Shown: positions 8,409-16,636 of the stretch, piece after piece | Layout: the number at the start of each line of letters is the position of its first letter | How positions within the stretch are numbered: the first letter of the stretch is position 1 | NCBI GenBank assembly: GCA_017410455.1 | Contig: JAFQQT010000004.1 | Coordinates: forward strand, 62,001-126,000 | Length of the DNA stretch: 64,000 nt | From: Clostridia bacterium | Lineage (GTDB): Bacteria > Bacillota > Clostridia > Christensenellales > Aristaeellaceae | Reading direction: 5' to 3' | Program-made: the position numbers and the translations under genes | The notes under the pieces: generated by a model | Told to the model about the DNA's origin: nothing | Seen by the model: the letters and a program-made list of their open reading frames with translations, nothing else | Databases searched by the model: none

Positions 8409-8828
8409 TCACACCGCGCGGTGCCCCAGGCCCACGCACACCTCGTTGAGGTGCACCAGCCCGACGGTGAAGAACAACGCCACAGCCACATGCTCGCCCG
8501 CACGGGCAACGCCGATCTTCCCGCCCACGGACAGGCCCAGAGCCTTCTGCGCCACCTGCGAAACAGCGTCTCGCGCGGCGCCGGCCACAGCGCCTTCCTC
8601 CTGATGTGTGTCAGCGATGACGCCTTCGCGCTTTGCCGCCACAACCGCTCTTTCGATAATCCGCATCACCGAGGGTACAAAGTCCCCGCCGAAATCGGAC
8701 GCCGCCCCCTTCACGCCGCGCTCGCACAACCGCCGGCGGAGAGTGCTCTCCTCCTCACGGTCGGCAGACATGGCCAGGGACAGCGCTGCCCGCGCCACTT
8801 CACGGCTGTCGCCAATCACGCCATCCAT
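8409..8828 (-). CDS. hutP: HutP-family RNA-binding antiterminator
   Basis: The 139-residue protein closely follows HutP, which in Bacillus binds hut mRNA with L-histidine and Mg and prevents termination. The long conserved core is present: SADREEESTLRRRL, DFGGDFVPSVMRIIERA, DTHQEEGAVAGAARDA and GLGHRAV at the end. His residues in THQEE and GLGHR sit where the metal and histidine ligands are expected. No histidine-utilisation gene is in the window; instead it heads a cmk-plsC operon. Its RNA target here is therefore unknown, and the name reflects family only. The start at 8828 follows AAGGATGG. Confidence 0.88.
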   Translation of the reverse strand: MDGVIGDSREVARAALSLAMSADREEESTLRRRLCERGVKGAASDFGGDFVPSVMRIIERAVVAAKREGVIADTHQEEGAVAGAARDAVSQVAQKALGLSVGGKIGVARAGEHVAVALFFTVGLVHLNEVCVGLGHRAV

Positions 8829-8874
8829 CTCTCATACCATCCTTCTCAGGCGCGCTGAATGCACACCTCTGTTT

Positions 8875-8903
8875 ATTATACATGATTCCCGGTGTTCCCG
8901 CAA
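8875..8903 (-). promoter_or_regulatory. hutP-cmk-plsC promoter
   Basis: On the minus strand TTGCGG is followed after 17 bases by a perfect TATAAT, about 47 bases before the hutP start. Confidence 0.65.
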
Positions 8904-8922
8904 GGCTTTTGCAACATTTCCG

Positions 8923-9423
8923 TCATGCCGTCAGCCACAGGCACACAGCGACGCCCGCCGCATACCCGGCCAGCGACGCAGCCACCGCTCCCGGCAGCTT
9001 TCTGACCTCTGCTGCGCCGGCGTAAACCGTCATGGTATAGAAGATCGTTTCAGATGAGCACATCATGACCGAAGCCATCCGCCCTGCAGGACTGTCCACG
9101 CCACAGGTGCGGAACACCTCCTGCATCGCCGCAAGGCTCCCCGACCCCGTCAGCGGGCGGATGAGGATCAGCGGCGTTACCGCATCCGGAATTCCCAGCC
9201 GGTGCGTCAGCGGATGCAGCACGCCCAGGAGCATTTCCGGCAGCCCGGATGCATTGAGCAGACGGATCATCAGCAGCATCGCGCACAACGATGGCATCAG
9301 CTCAGCGCCTGACCGCATCCCCCGCCCGGCGCCCTTCCTGAATGCCGCCAGAACGTCGGTACGGGTCATGATGCCTCGCAGAAAGATCAGCCCCACCACG
9401 CACATCAGTACGGCTCCTGTCAT
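8923..9423 (-). CDS. spmB: Spore maturation protein B
   Basis: The 166-residue membrane protein belongs to the SpmB family, which with SpmA is needed for spore core dehydration and heat resistance. Several hydrophobic helices are visible, starting with MTGAVLMCVVGLIFLRGI. The family segments RPLTGSGSLA and SSETIFYT (about residues 95-125) are present. Its ATG at 9423 overlaps the spmA stop as ATGA, so the two are translationally coupled. Confidence 0.92.
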   Translation of the reverse strand: MTGAVLMCVVGLIFLRGIMTRTDVLAAFRKGAGRGMRSGAELMPSLCAMLLMIRLLNASGLPEMLLGVLHPLTHRLGIPDAVTPLILIRPLTGSGSLAAMQEVFRTCGVDSPAGRMASVMMCSSETIFYTMTVYAGAAEVRKLPGAVAASLAGYAAGVAVCLWLTA

Positions 9424-9995
9424 CGCATGCTGCGCCTCCCCCGCCCCTGCCACATCAGCAGCGTTGCCAGGCCCACCAGCGCCGACGCGCCCGATGCCGC
9501 CAGCGATGGCACCCACACGCTGCCCGGATCCGCAGAACCCGCCGCCTGGCGCATGGCGATCACCGTTGTGGGCAGCAGCTGCAGTCCGGCGTTGTTCACA
9601 ACAAGAAGGGCCGCCAATGCCCGCAGGCCGGTCTCCCCCTGTCCTGCAAGGAGTTTTGCCGCACATATGCCAGCCGGGGTTGCCGCGTTGCCCATCCCCA
9701 GCATGTTGGCAGCGATGTTCGTGCCCATGGCTTCCCAGCATGCGCGGTCCTGCAGACCAGGGAAAACCGGGCCTGCAATCCGCCTGAGCATGCCGCCGAG
9801 CCGGGTAAGATCACCGCTCTGACACAGGATCTCCATCAGCCCGCCCCAGAGGGTCATCGATGCTGTGAGTATCATTGTAAGCTGCAGGGCCTCTTCGCCC
9901 GTCGTCATCAGGGTGGCGGACATGCTGTCGCCATTTCCGCTGAATAACCCGTACACAACCGCACCGAATACACACCACTTCCACACGCCATTCAC
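9420..9995 (-). CDS. spmA: Spore maturation protein A
   Basis: The 191-residue membrane protein matches SpmA, the partner of SpmB. Hydrophobic segments and the conserved TNIAANMLGMGNAATP sequence (about residues 92-107) are visible. The start is GTG at 9995, preceded by AAGGAGG with good spacing; the ATG inside the same stretch is in another frame. spmA-spmB point to endospore formation. Confidence 0.93.
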   Translation of the reverse strand: MNGVWKWCVFGAVVYGLFSGNGDSMSATLMTTGEEALQLTMILTASMTLWGGLMEILCQSGDLTRLGGMLRRIAGPVFPGLQDRACWEAMGTNIAANMLGMGNAATPAGICAAKLLAGQGETGLRALAALLVVNNAGLQLLPTTVIAMRQAAGSADPGSVWVPSLAASGASALVGLATLLMWQGRGRRSMR

Positions 9996-10040
9996 AAGGT
10001 CTGGCCTCCTTCCGACAGAGTTTTCTGTGAATCACAGCAC

Positions 10041-10069
10041 AATTCTGTATCATGTTCTATTTCATATCA
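10041..10069 (-). promoter_or_regulatory. Possible mother-cell (sigma-E-like) promoter for spmAB
   Basis: On the minus strand TGATAT and GATACAGAAT are spaced like the sigma-E -35 and -10 elements (consensus about ATATT and CATACA.T), about 45 bases before spmA. The match is partial, and no sigma-A promoter was found there. Confidence 0.3.
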
Positions 10070-10109
10070 CAATCATCATCAATAATTCTATTAAAACATA
10101 AAATTTGTC

Positions 10110-10138
10110 TTGACACATCAGGGAAATTTATGTAGAAT
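10110..10138 (+). promoter_or_regulatory. Promoter of the AbrB-type regulator gene
   Basis: TTGACA, 17 bases and TAGAAT form a near-consensus sigma-A promoter about 75 bases before the start codon. Confidence 0.75.
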
Positions 10139-10214
10139 GAAGTTGGTTAACAAGTTAATTCACATTCATCTGTGCCGGCGTCCATGCCGCACAGCAAACA
10201 GGAGGTATATGTCT

Positions 10215-10463
10215 ATGAAGTCTACCGGTGTTGTCCGCCAGCTGGACACTCTCGGGCGCATCGTTCTGCCCATTGAGCTGCGCCGCACCATGGATATCGG
10301 CGTGAAGGATATGCTGGAGATTTTCGTCGAGGACGATCAGATCATCCTCAAGAAGTATCATCCCAGCTGCATCTTCTGCTCCGACGCCCGTGACGTTGTG
10401 CCCTACAAGGGTAAGCTCGTTTGCAAGAAGTGCCTTGCGGAGCTTCGCAGCGACAAGGAATAA
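10215..10463 (+). CDS. AbrB/SpoVT-family transition-state regulator
   Basis: The 82-residue protein has an N-terminal swapped-hairpin DNA-binding domain (STGVVRQLDTLGRIVLPIEL, residues 3-22). A short C-terminal part has two CxxC pairs (CIFC and CKKC) that look like a zinc ribbon. Such AbrB-like regulators control stationary-phase and sporulation genes. The start is taken at 10215, because GGAGG at 10201-10205 is 9 bases upstream; the ATG at 10209 is too close to it. It is monocistronic, with a strong promoter and terminator. Confidence 0.9.
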   Translation: MKSTGVVRQLDTLGRIVLPIELRRTMDIGVKDMLEIFVEDDQIILKKYHPSCIFCSDARDVVPYKGKLVCKKCLAELRSDKE

Positions 10464-10481
10464 TTTCATCTCACACCTTCC

Positions 10482-10510
10482 TGCAGGCGCCTGGTTGCGT
10501 CTGCATTTTT
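10482..10510 (+). terminator. Terminator after the AbrB-type gene
   Basis: The stem TGCAGGCGC/GCGTCTGCA with one mismatch is followed by a TTTTT tract. Confidence 0.7.
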
Positions 10511-10544
10511 CTATGCCATGATCCGCAAAATCATGCCGGAGCTC

Positions 10545-10573
10545 TTGCAGAGCCACCCGCTTGGGCGTATAAT
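10545..10573 (+). promoter_or_regulatory. Promoter of the thioesterase-tmcAL unit
   Basis: TTGCAG, 17 bases and TATAAT lie about 32 bases before the thioesterase start. Confidence 0.65.
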
Positions 10574-10605
10574 ATCATTTGATACAAAGCATCCGGAGGT
10601 AACCC

Positions 10606-11340
10606 ATGCTCAAAACGCTGACTGAGAGCTTCTTTATCTATTCCTACCAGACAGACGCAAACGCCCGCCTGCGCCCCGGCGCATTGCTGGAGATCATGCA
10701 GGAGATGGCTGGCGCCCATGCAGAAAAGCTGGGCATCGGGCGTGATATGCTGCTCGCGCAGAACCTTGTGTGGGTGCTGACGCGCCTTGAAGTGCATATG
10801 ACGCGCTGGCCCACCCACGCAGAAACGCTCACCGTGGAAACCTTCCCCATACCCAATCGCCGCTTCTTCTTTCCCCGCTATTTCGTCTTCCGCGACGCAC
10901 AGGGCCAGCAGATCGGCTATGCCGGCAGCCTCTGGGTGCTGCTGGACGTAAAGGAGCGCAAGATGGTGCGCCCCGACGCCATCGCCCCGTACATCCCCGA
11001 CAACAGCGACCTGACCGCTCCCATGGGGCTGCCCGCGCCCGTCAGCGAATGCCCGGCCGATCCCATTACCGGCCTGCACGAGCCGCTCTACACCGATCTC
11101 GATATGAACGGCCACGTCAACAACACCCGGTATCTGGACTGGTGCTGCAACGCGCTGGGCATCGAAACCCTGCGCACCCACGAGCTTCGCACCTTCGCCG
11201 TCAACTTCAATATGGAAGTCCGCCCCGGGCAGTCAGTCCGCACGGAGCTGCGCCGCGATGGCGATCACTTCTCCTTCAGCGGCTTCGTCAACGAGGCACG
11301 CCACTTTGACGTAGGCGGCGTCCTTGCCCCCATCGGCTGA
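10606..11340 (+). CDS. Acyl-ACP thioesterase (FatA/FatB-like)
   Basis: The 244-residue protein matches bacterial acyl-ACP thioesterases, which release fatty acids from acyl carrier protein. It has two hot-dog domains. The first includes LLEIMQEMAGAHAEKLGIG (about residues 27-45); the second has the catalytic Asn-His region in DLDMNGHVNNTRYLDW (about 164-179). GGAGG stands before the ATG. tmcAL follows 13 bases downstream and is probably cotranscribed. Confidence 0.9.
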   Translation: MLKTLTESFFIYSYQTDANARLRPGALLEIMQEMAGAHAEKLGIGRDMLLAQNLVWVLTRLEVHMTRWPTHAETLTVETFPIPNRRFFFPRYFVFRDAQGQQIGYAGSLWVLLDVKERKMVRPDAIAPYIPDNSDLTAPMGLPAPVSECPADPITGLHEPLYTDLDMNGHVNNTRYLDWCCNALGIETLRTHELRTFAVNFNMEVRPGQSVRTELRRDGDHFSFSGFVNEARHFDVGGVLAPIG

Positions 11341-11353
11341 ACCGGAGGTGCCC

Positions 11354-12526
11354 ATGCCCCGCATTCTCGGTGTTATCTGCGAGTACAACCCCTTCCACCT
11401 CGGCCATGCATACCATCTGCAGCGCGCGAGAGAGGCCGCACAGGCGGATTATGTGGTGGCAGTCATGTCCACCTGCTTCACCCAGCGGGGCGACGCGGCT
11501 ATCCTCTCGCCCAGGGCACGCGCGAGCATGGCGCTTCACTGCGGCGCAGATGCGGTCTTTGCCCTGCCCGCCGTATGGGCCCTGCGCGATGCGGAGCGCT
11601 TTGCGCTGGGGGGCATTTCCCTGCTCATGCAGCTTGGATGTGACGCCATTTCCTTCGGCACGGAGCACGACGCCATCGAACCCCTGCGCCGGGCAGCCCA
11701 TCTGCTCGAAGCGCCGGATGATGCCCTTTGCGCCGCCATGCAGCACCTGCTGTCCACCGGCATCCCCTATCCGTCCGCCCTTGCGCGGGCGATGGAAGAG
11801 TGCCACCCGGACGCTGCAGCCCTGCTGGCCGAACCCAACAGCACCCTCGCGCTGTGCTACCTCAGAGCAATCCACCGCCTTGACGCACAAATGGACGTGG
11901 TGCCCGTTCTGCGCCAGTCCCCCTACCACGCCACGGCGCTGACGGATGCGCTGCCTTCAGCCACTGCGCTGCGCGGCGCCATCCTGAGCGGCAATTGGGC
12001 CAACGCATCCGCCGCAATGCCTCCCGCTGCCTTCGCCATCCTGCGCGAGGAAGCCGCCGCAGGTCATCTCCACCGGCCTGACGCGCTGGATACGGCGCTC
12101 ATCGCGAGGCTGCGCACCATGTCAAAGGCGGATTACGCTGCGCTTCCTGACGCCAGCGAGGGCGTCGAATGCCGCCTTCAGGCCGCAGCGCAGGCGGCCT
12201 GTACCCGCGCGGGCCTGCTCAAGGCCGCAAAGACCCGGCGCTACCCCTATGCGCGCCTCTCCCGCCTTGCAGCCCATGCCCTGCTGGGCCTGACCCACGA
12301 TGCCCTGACCGACGCACCACTGCCCACCCCCTGGCTGCTGGGTTACCGCCGGGATGCGCGGCCGCTGATTGCGCACCTGTCAAACCATACGCCCCTGCTG
12401 ACCCGCGCGGCCGACCTGAACGTGCAGCCCTGGTTCGCCACAGAGAACCGCGCCTGGGACCTGTGGACCCTGGGAGCCGGAATGCCTGCAGGACTGGCAC
12501 TCGCCGAGCGACTCGTCACACTGTAA
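11354..12526 (+). CDS. tmcAL: tRNA(Met) cytidine acetate ligase (YlbM/TmcAL family)
   Basis: The 390-residue protein begins MPRILGVICEYNPFHLGH, the nucleotidyltransferase-like motif of TmcAL. This enzyme makes N4-acetylcytidine at the wobble position of elongator tRNA-Met using acetate and ATP. The CFTQRGDAAI segment (about residues 41-50) and FGTEHD (about 98-103) are also family-typical. The start at 11354 has GGAGG 6 bases upstream; an earlier in-frame ATG overlaps the thioesterase gene and lacks such a site. Confidence 0.9.
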   Translation: MPRILGVICEYNPFHLGHAYHLQRAREAAQADYVVAVMSTCFTQRGDAAILSPRARASMALHCGADAVFALPAVWALRDAERFALGGISLLMQLGCDAISFGTEHDAIEPLRRAAHLLEAPDDALCAAMQHLLSTGIPYPSALARAMEECHPDAAALLAEPNSTLALCYLRAIHRLDAQMDVVPVLRQSPYHATALTDALPSATALRGAILSGNWANASAAMPPAAFAILREEAAAGHLHRPDALDTALIARLRTMSKADYAALPDASEGVECRLQAAAQAACTRAGLLKAAKTRRYPYARLSRLAAHALLGLTHDALTDAPLPTPWLLGYRRDARPLIAHLSNHTPLLTRAADLNVQPWFATENRAWDLWTLGAGMPAGLALAERLVTL

Positions 12527-12564
12527 TGAAAAGGAGCTGCCCCACAACACGGGACAGCCCCTTT
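12527..12564. terminator. Bidirectional terminator between convergent genes
   Basis: AAAAGGAGCTGCCC pairs imperfectly with GGGACAGCCCCTTTT between the converging tmcAL and GNAT-ASCH-GNAT genes. It gives T-rich ends in both directions. Confidence 0.55.
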
Positions 12565-13872
12565 TCATTTGAGCATCCTGCTCATCACCGTCACATGATA
12601 CGCGTCGGCATCATAGCCCATGGATGTGTCCTGAAAGCCGCACGCACGCCAGAAAGCCTCGCTCTGCGGGTTGCCTGCAACGCGCCCGAGGCGCACCTCC
12701 CGCACGCCGCAGCGGCTCAGCATCTCCATAACCGCAGTCACCAGCCGCCGTCCCAGGCCGTATCCCTGCCGCTCCGCGTCCACCATGAACCAGCCGATGA
12801 AGGCCATGTCCTCCTGCGGATGCCGGGCGATCAGGTCCATCATCGCCACCAGCCGCGACCCTTCGAACCAGCCGAAAAAGTGCTTGTCCGCCATCGTGCG
12901 GCGGGGCGGCAGCGCAGTGAGCGTCTCCAGCAGCCCCTGCTCATCCGGGATAATCCCCATGTGCTGGTAGTACAGCGGATTCCCCCGGGCCAGACGCAGC
13001 ATCTCCGGCACATCCGCAGGACTGAGTTCCCTCAGTTCAAGCCCCTGCATCGCCAGCACCGCCAGCGGATAGCGCACGCGCGCCACACCGATGGCCAGCA
13101 CGCCGTACAATGCCTGCTTTTCGGGCAGGTAGTACCGCTCCATGTCGCGGGGATGGGCGCGAGCCACATTTTCCGGCGTGTAGCCGCATTCCGTCAGCGG
13201 CAGCGCCGCATAGAGCGCGGTAAAGTCCGCAAAGGGATACAGCCCCGTCACACGGGTCAGCACCGTGCGGCCATCCTCCGTGCAGGTGAAGAGGATCTCA
13301 TCCCCCACGCGGATGGCTCGGCGCTTCTCATCCTGCAGGCGGAGTTCGTAGCGTTTGCTGCCGTCCGCAATGGCCGCAAAGGGCTTTGGGCGCAGGCTCA
13401 TCTCGTGCCGCATGGGGGTGCACAGCGTCTTCTCCATATCGAACACCTCGTTTCCGCGGCGGTTGATGCGCCGGTTCTTCACGGTGAATCCGGCCCGCCT
13501 GTGCAGCGCAATGCTGGCTGCGTTGTCCGTGCGCACCTGTGCAGTCAGGGTGGCAAAGCCCTGCCTCGCCGCAATGGCTGCCAGTTGCTCCACCGCACAC
13601 AGCCCGATCCCCTGCCGTCGGAAGGCCGGGAACACGTCCACCCCCTGGGAGACCGTGCCGTCTTCATGACCCATGAGGGACACGAAGCCTGCACACATGC
13701 CCTGCGCATACACGCAGTACGCCGCGTAGTAATGGCCGTTATGCAGTCGCGCGACGGAAGCCTCCAGCATGGGTACGAGCGCATCCTCATCGCAGCCCAT
13801 ATAGGCGGCCAGCACCGGCAGTTCCTGCGCCGTCAGCGAGGTGAGCCAGACAACGGACGCGCGCTCAGCCAT
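12565..13872 (-). CDS. GNAT-ASCH-GNAT three-domain fusion
   Basis: The 435-residue protein reads as three units. Residues 1-150 are a GNAT acetyltransferase with the acetyl-CoA loop RRQGIGLCAVEQL and the helix NAASIALHRRAGF. Residues 155-270 look like an ASCH/PUA-like domain (MSLRPKPFAAIADGSKRYEL..RVGDEILF), a fold linked to RNA or modified-nucleoside binding. Residues 280-435 are a second GNAT (ERQGYGLGRRLV, SEAFWRACGF). Substrates are unknown. The start at 13872 overlaps the preceding MazG-like gene by 8 bases and follows AGGAAGAGG, so the two are probably translated together. Confidence 0.8.
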   Translation of the reverse strand: MAERASVVWLTSLTAQELPVLAAYMGCDEDALVPMLEASVARLHNGHYYAAYCVYAQGMCAGFVSLMGHEDGTVSQGVDVFPAFRRQGIGLCAVEQLAAIAARQGFATLTAQVRTDNAASIALHRRAGFTVKNRRINRRGNEVFDMEKTLCTPMRHEMSLRPKPFAAIADGSKRYELRLQDEKRRAIRVGDEILFTCTEDGRTVLTRVTGLYPFADFTALYAALPLTECGYTPENVARAHPRDMERYYLPEKQALYGVLAIGVARVRYPLAVLAMQGLELRELSPADVPEMLRLARGNPLYYQHMGIIPDEQGLLETLTALPPRRTMADKHFFGWFEGSRLVAMMDLIARHPQEDMAFIGWFMVDAERQGYGLGRRLVTAVMEMLSRCGVREVRLGRVAGNPQSEAFWRACGFQDTSMGYDADAYHVTVMSRMLK

Positions 13873-14206
13873 TGCCCTCTTCCTGCGCCCGGTGCTGCGA
13901 GCGGTTCGTATCAAAACCGGCGGGATAGCGGGCGTGGAGCTTGTCCAGATTCCGCTGGAGAATCGCGCTCAGGTCAACGCCCAGTCCCGTGGCGGCCTCG
14001 GCAAGGTACCAGGCCACGTCACCCAGCTCCCGGATCAGCTTCTCCCGATCCAGCGGATGGCCCTGATAGAGATGCTTCTTCATCAGGTCGATGGCTTCGC
14101 CGCTCTCCCCGCACAGGCCCATCAGGGCGTTCATCAGCACATCCTGCTGCGTCAGCGCGGGGTTGAGCAGCGTCATGGCTTCCCGCTGGTAATCGTCAAC
14201 ACGCAT
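13865..14206 (-). CDS. MazG-like nucleotide pyrophosphohydrolase
   Basis: The 113-residue all-alpha protein has the MazG/dUTPase-like metal-binding pattern GLCGESGEAIDLMKKHLYQG (about residues 32-51) followed by ELGDVAWYLAEAA (about 60-72). Relatives hydrolyse nucleoside triphosphates to monophosphates, often as housecleaning enzymes. The start at 14206 follows GGAGG, and the end overlaps the GNAT-ASCH-GNAT gene. Confidence 0.85.
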   Translation of the reverse strand: MRVDDYQREAMTLLNPALTQQDVLMNALMGLCGESGEAIDLMKKHLYQGHPLDREKLIRELGDVAWYLAEAATGLGVDLSAILQRNLDKLHARYPAGFDTNRSQHRAQEEGNG

Positions 14207-14257
14207 TGCAATGCCTCCATAAAAGGGGATGCGCCCCACGGACGTATCCCCCGAATA

Positions 14258-15769
14258 TCATGCTCCGATGGCCGCCAGCAACGGGGCAAAATCGATGCCC
14301 GCACAGTCCTTCAGCACATCGTAAAGCTTGGTCAGCATGGCCTTCACGCCACCGGGAACGTCGCTTTCCACGTTCAGTGGCAGCACCGGGTCATGCACGG
14401 ACAGGCGCAGCAGGAACCAGCCGTTGTCCATGCCGCCGTCCAGGTCGAAGCTGATGCGCACGCCCTCGCGGTTGTCCGGGGCGATGTGCCAGTCCTCGGC
14501 AAAGCTGGCGTGGTCCAGCACCTTCTGGATGGCGACCTTGCCAGCCTCGCGGAAGTCCTCAGCGGTGATGTTCAGGCGGATCTCGCGGCTCTCCACCGGC
14601 TCCTGCAGGTCGGCAATCAGGCTGCCCAGGGTCTTTCCCTCCTGCTTGAGCTTCATCGCGCGAACGATCAGCACCGTCACCAGGTACATGCCGTCATCCA
14701 GGAAGTAGTTTTCCCTCAGGGCCGCGTGGCCGCTGGTTTCGATGGCCAGGGGGCAGGAAATGCCCTCGGCATTCAGGCGGATGGCCTCGTCGATAACGTT
14801 GCGATAGCCGCGCTTGTAGCGGTAGTGCTCGCCGCCCCAGTCGCCGATGAACTTCTTCAGGCCCGCAGAGGTGACGGAGTCGGTCACGATGGTCTGGCCG
14901 GGCTTTTCGTCCAGGAGGATGGCGGAGATCAGCGCGATCAGGCGGTTGCGGTTGATCTCGCTGCCATCGGCGTCCACCACGGCGGCGCGGTCGCAGTCGG
15001 TATCGAAGATGACGCCCAGATCAGCGCCGGCCTTCACCACTGCCTCGGAGATGGAGGCCATGGCCTGCGCATTCTCAGGGTTCGGCACATGGTTGGGGAA
15101 CATGCCGTCGGGCTCCAGGAACTGGCTGCCCTCGATCCACGCGCCCAGCTCCTCCATCAGCTCAGCGTAGAATCCGCCGGCGCCGTTGCCCGCGTCCACC
15201 ACCACGTGCAGGCCCAGCAGGGGCTTGGCCACGTCGGTGTCAAGGCCGCGGCGGATGCGGTCCGCCAGCAGCTGCTTGTAGGTGGGCAGGAAGGGCTTTT
15301 CGGTGATCACGCCGGTGGCCTCCACCGCATCGGGATCATAGGTCGCCGCCATCTCCAGCAGCTGCGTCACCTGCTTGCCGTCCAGGCCGCCTTCCTTCAC
15401 GAAGAACTTCAGGCCATTCTTGTCGAAGGGGTGATGGCTGGCGGTGATCATCACGGAGCCATCGGGCTCAAAGCCGGGGGTGATGATGGACATATACATC
15501 GCAGGCGTGGAACACATGCCGAAATTCAGCACGCCCGCGCCGGCCTTCGCCACGCCCTCAGCGGTCGCCTGCAGCAGCGCAGGGCCGGAAATGCGGCTGT
15601 CGCGGCCGATGGCAACGGTGATCTCGCTGACGGGCTTATCCAGCTTCGCAGCCAGGAAATTAGCAAAGGCCATGCCCAGGCAGGTGGCGATGCGGGGCGT
15701 CAGGTTCGTCTTCTCGCCCACCGCCGTGCCGCGCACGTCTGAGCCGCTCTTGAGTTTCATCCAATCCAT
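14258..15769 (-). CDS. Phosphohexomutase (phosphomannomutase/phosphoglucomutase family)
   Basis: The 503-residue enzyme interconverts hexose 6- and 1-phosphates. The phosphoserine loop TASHHPFDKNGLKFF (about residues 107-121), the metal loop DTDCDRAAVVD (about 255-265) and the sugar loop ETSGHAAL (about 343-350) are all present, along with a C-terminal phosphate-binding domain. Whether mannose or glucose is preferred cannot be told from sequence. The start follows GGGAGGTAACACC. It lies 38 bases after the DUF2461 gene and probably shares its promoter. Confidence 0.92.
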   Translation of the reverse strand: MDWMKLKSGSDVRGTAVGEKTNLTPRIATCLGMAFANFLAAKLDKPVSEITVAIGRDSRISGPALLQATAEGVAKAGAGVLNFGMCSTPAMYMSIITPGFEPDGSVMITASHHPFDKNGLKFFVKEGGLDGKQVTQLLEMAATYDPDAVEATGVITEKPFLPTYKQLLADRIRRGLDTDVAKPLLGLHVVVDAGNGAGGFYAELMEELGAWIEGSQFLEPDGMFPNHVPNPENAQAMASISEAVVKAGADLGVIFDTDCDRAAVVDADGSEINRNRLIALISAILLDEKPGQTIVTDSVTSAGLKKFIGDWGGEHYRYKRGYRNVIDEAIRLNAEGISCPLAIETSGHAALRENYFLDDGMYLVTVLIVRAMKLKQEGKTLGSLIADLQEPVESREIRLNITAEDFREAGKVAIQKVLDHASFAEDWHIAPDNREGVRISFDLDGGMDNGWFLLRLSVHDPVLPLNVESDVPGGVKAMLTKLYDVLKDCAGIDFAPLLAAIGA

Positions 15770-15807
15770 GGTGTTACCTCCCTTTGGGTCGTGTATCTGA
15801 AAAAGTG

Positions 15808-16503
15808 TTACATGCTCTGATCGCTGGCGGCCTCGTCGTATGCGCCGCGCAGCAGGTGATACAGGGGCGCAAGGGCAACGAAGTCCGCCCGCACCTGATC
15901 GAGGATGGCCGTGGTGCCGATCAGCCCCATGTCCGGGTGCTGCTTGCCCACGTAGATCTCGCGCCCGGCATACCAGTCGCGCAGGCTCTCAGGAACGTTT
16001 TCCGGGATGGCCATGCGCTTCCATGTGGAGCCGAAGAACGCAAAGTCATTCTCCTGAAGCTTCGCTGCCTTCAGCGCCTTCTCCGCTGCCCTCGGGTTCG
16101 CAGCGATGCGCCGCCTGAGCGCGTCCATCATCGGCCTGTTCTCGCCCCAGGTGCCCATGCCCCAGCCAAGGGTCGTCGGGCCCAGCTCGAAGAAGAAGTT
16201 GACGCTCCCCTCCCGGGGCTCCGCCGCGCGGCGGAAGCACAGCCACAGGTGATCGCGGAAGGGCGACTTGTCCTTGGAGAAGCGGGTGTCGCGGTGGATG
16301 CGCGCCAGGCACTTGTATGGACGGATCTCCATCAGCGGGTCGATCTCCTGCATCGTGGGCGCAAGCGCCTCAATGAATGCGTGGAACACCGCCTTGACGT
16401 CCCGTTCATAGCGGGGCTTGTGCTCAGCGAAATAGGCCTTGTCGTTGTGAAAGCGGATGTCGAGGAAAAACTGCAGCGTTTCCTCCGGGAAACCGGTGAA
16501 CAT
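15808..16503 (-). CDS. DUF2461 family protein
   Basis: The 231-residue protein matches DUF2461 (TIGR02453), whose biochemical role is unknown. Visible features are FTGFPEETLQFF at the start, IRPYKCLARIHRDTRFSKDK (about residues 66-85), and LWLCFRRA..FFFELGP in the middle. No signal peptide is seen. The start at 16503 follows GGGAGG; a longer frame upstream covers the promoter and is not used. It precedes the phosphohexomutase gene. Confidence 0.88.
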   Translation of the reverse strand: MFTGFPEETLQFFLDIRFHNDKAYFAEHKPRYERDVKAVFHAFIEALAPTMQEIDPLMEIRPYKCLARIHRDTRFSKDKSPFRDHLWLCFRRAAEPREGSVNFFFELGPTTLGWGMGTWGENRPMMDALRRRIAANPRAAEKALKAAKLQENDFAFFGSTWKRMAIPENVPESLRDWYAGREIYVGKQHPDMGLIGTTAILDQVRADFVALAPLYHLLRGAYDEAASDQSM

Positions 16504-16530
16504 AGGGCACCTCCCTGTCTGTACCTTTCT

Positions 16531-16559
16531 ATTATAATGGCTCTTCCCTATTTTTTCAA
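16531..16559 (-). promoter_or_regulatory. Promoter of the DUF2461-phosphohexomutase unit
   Basis: On the minus strand TTGAAA, 17 bases and a perfect TATAAT lie about 28 bases upstream of the start. Confidence 0.7.
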
Positions 16560-16589
16560 CCGCCGAAAGGGGCAAATTTACAAGAAAAA

Positions 16590-16611
16590 GCGCGAAGCCG
16601 GAGCCTCGCGC
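16590..16611 (-). terminator. Terminator after thrS
   Basis: The stem GGCGCGAGGC/GCTTCGCGC is followed on the minus strand by TTTTTCTT, right after thrS. Confidence 0.75.
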
Positions 16612-16636
16612 CATTTAGGGGTTATGTGGATATGAA

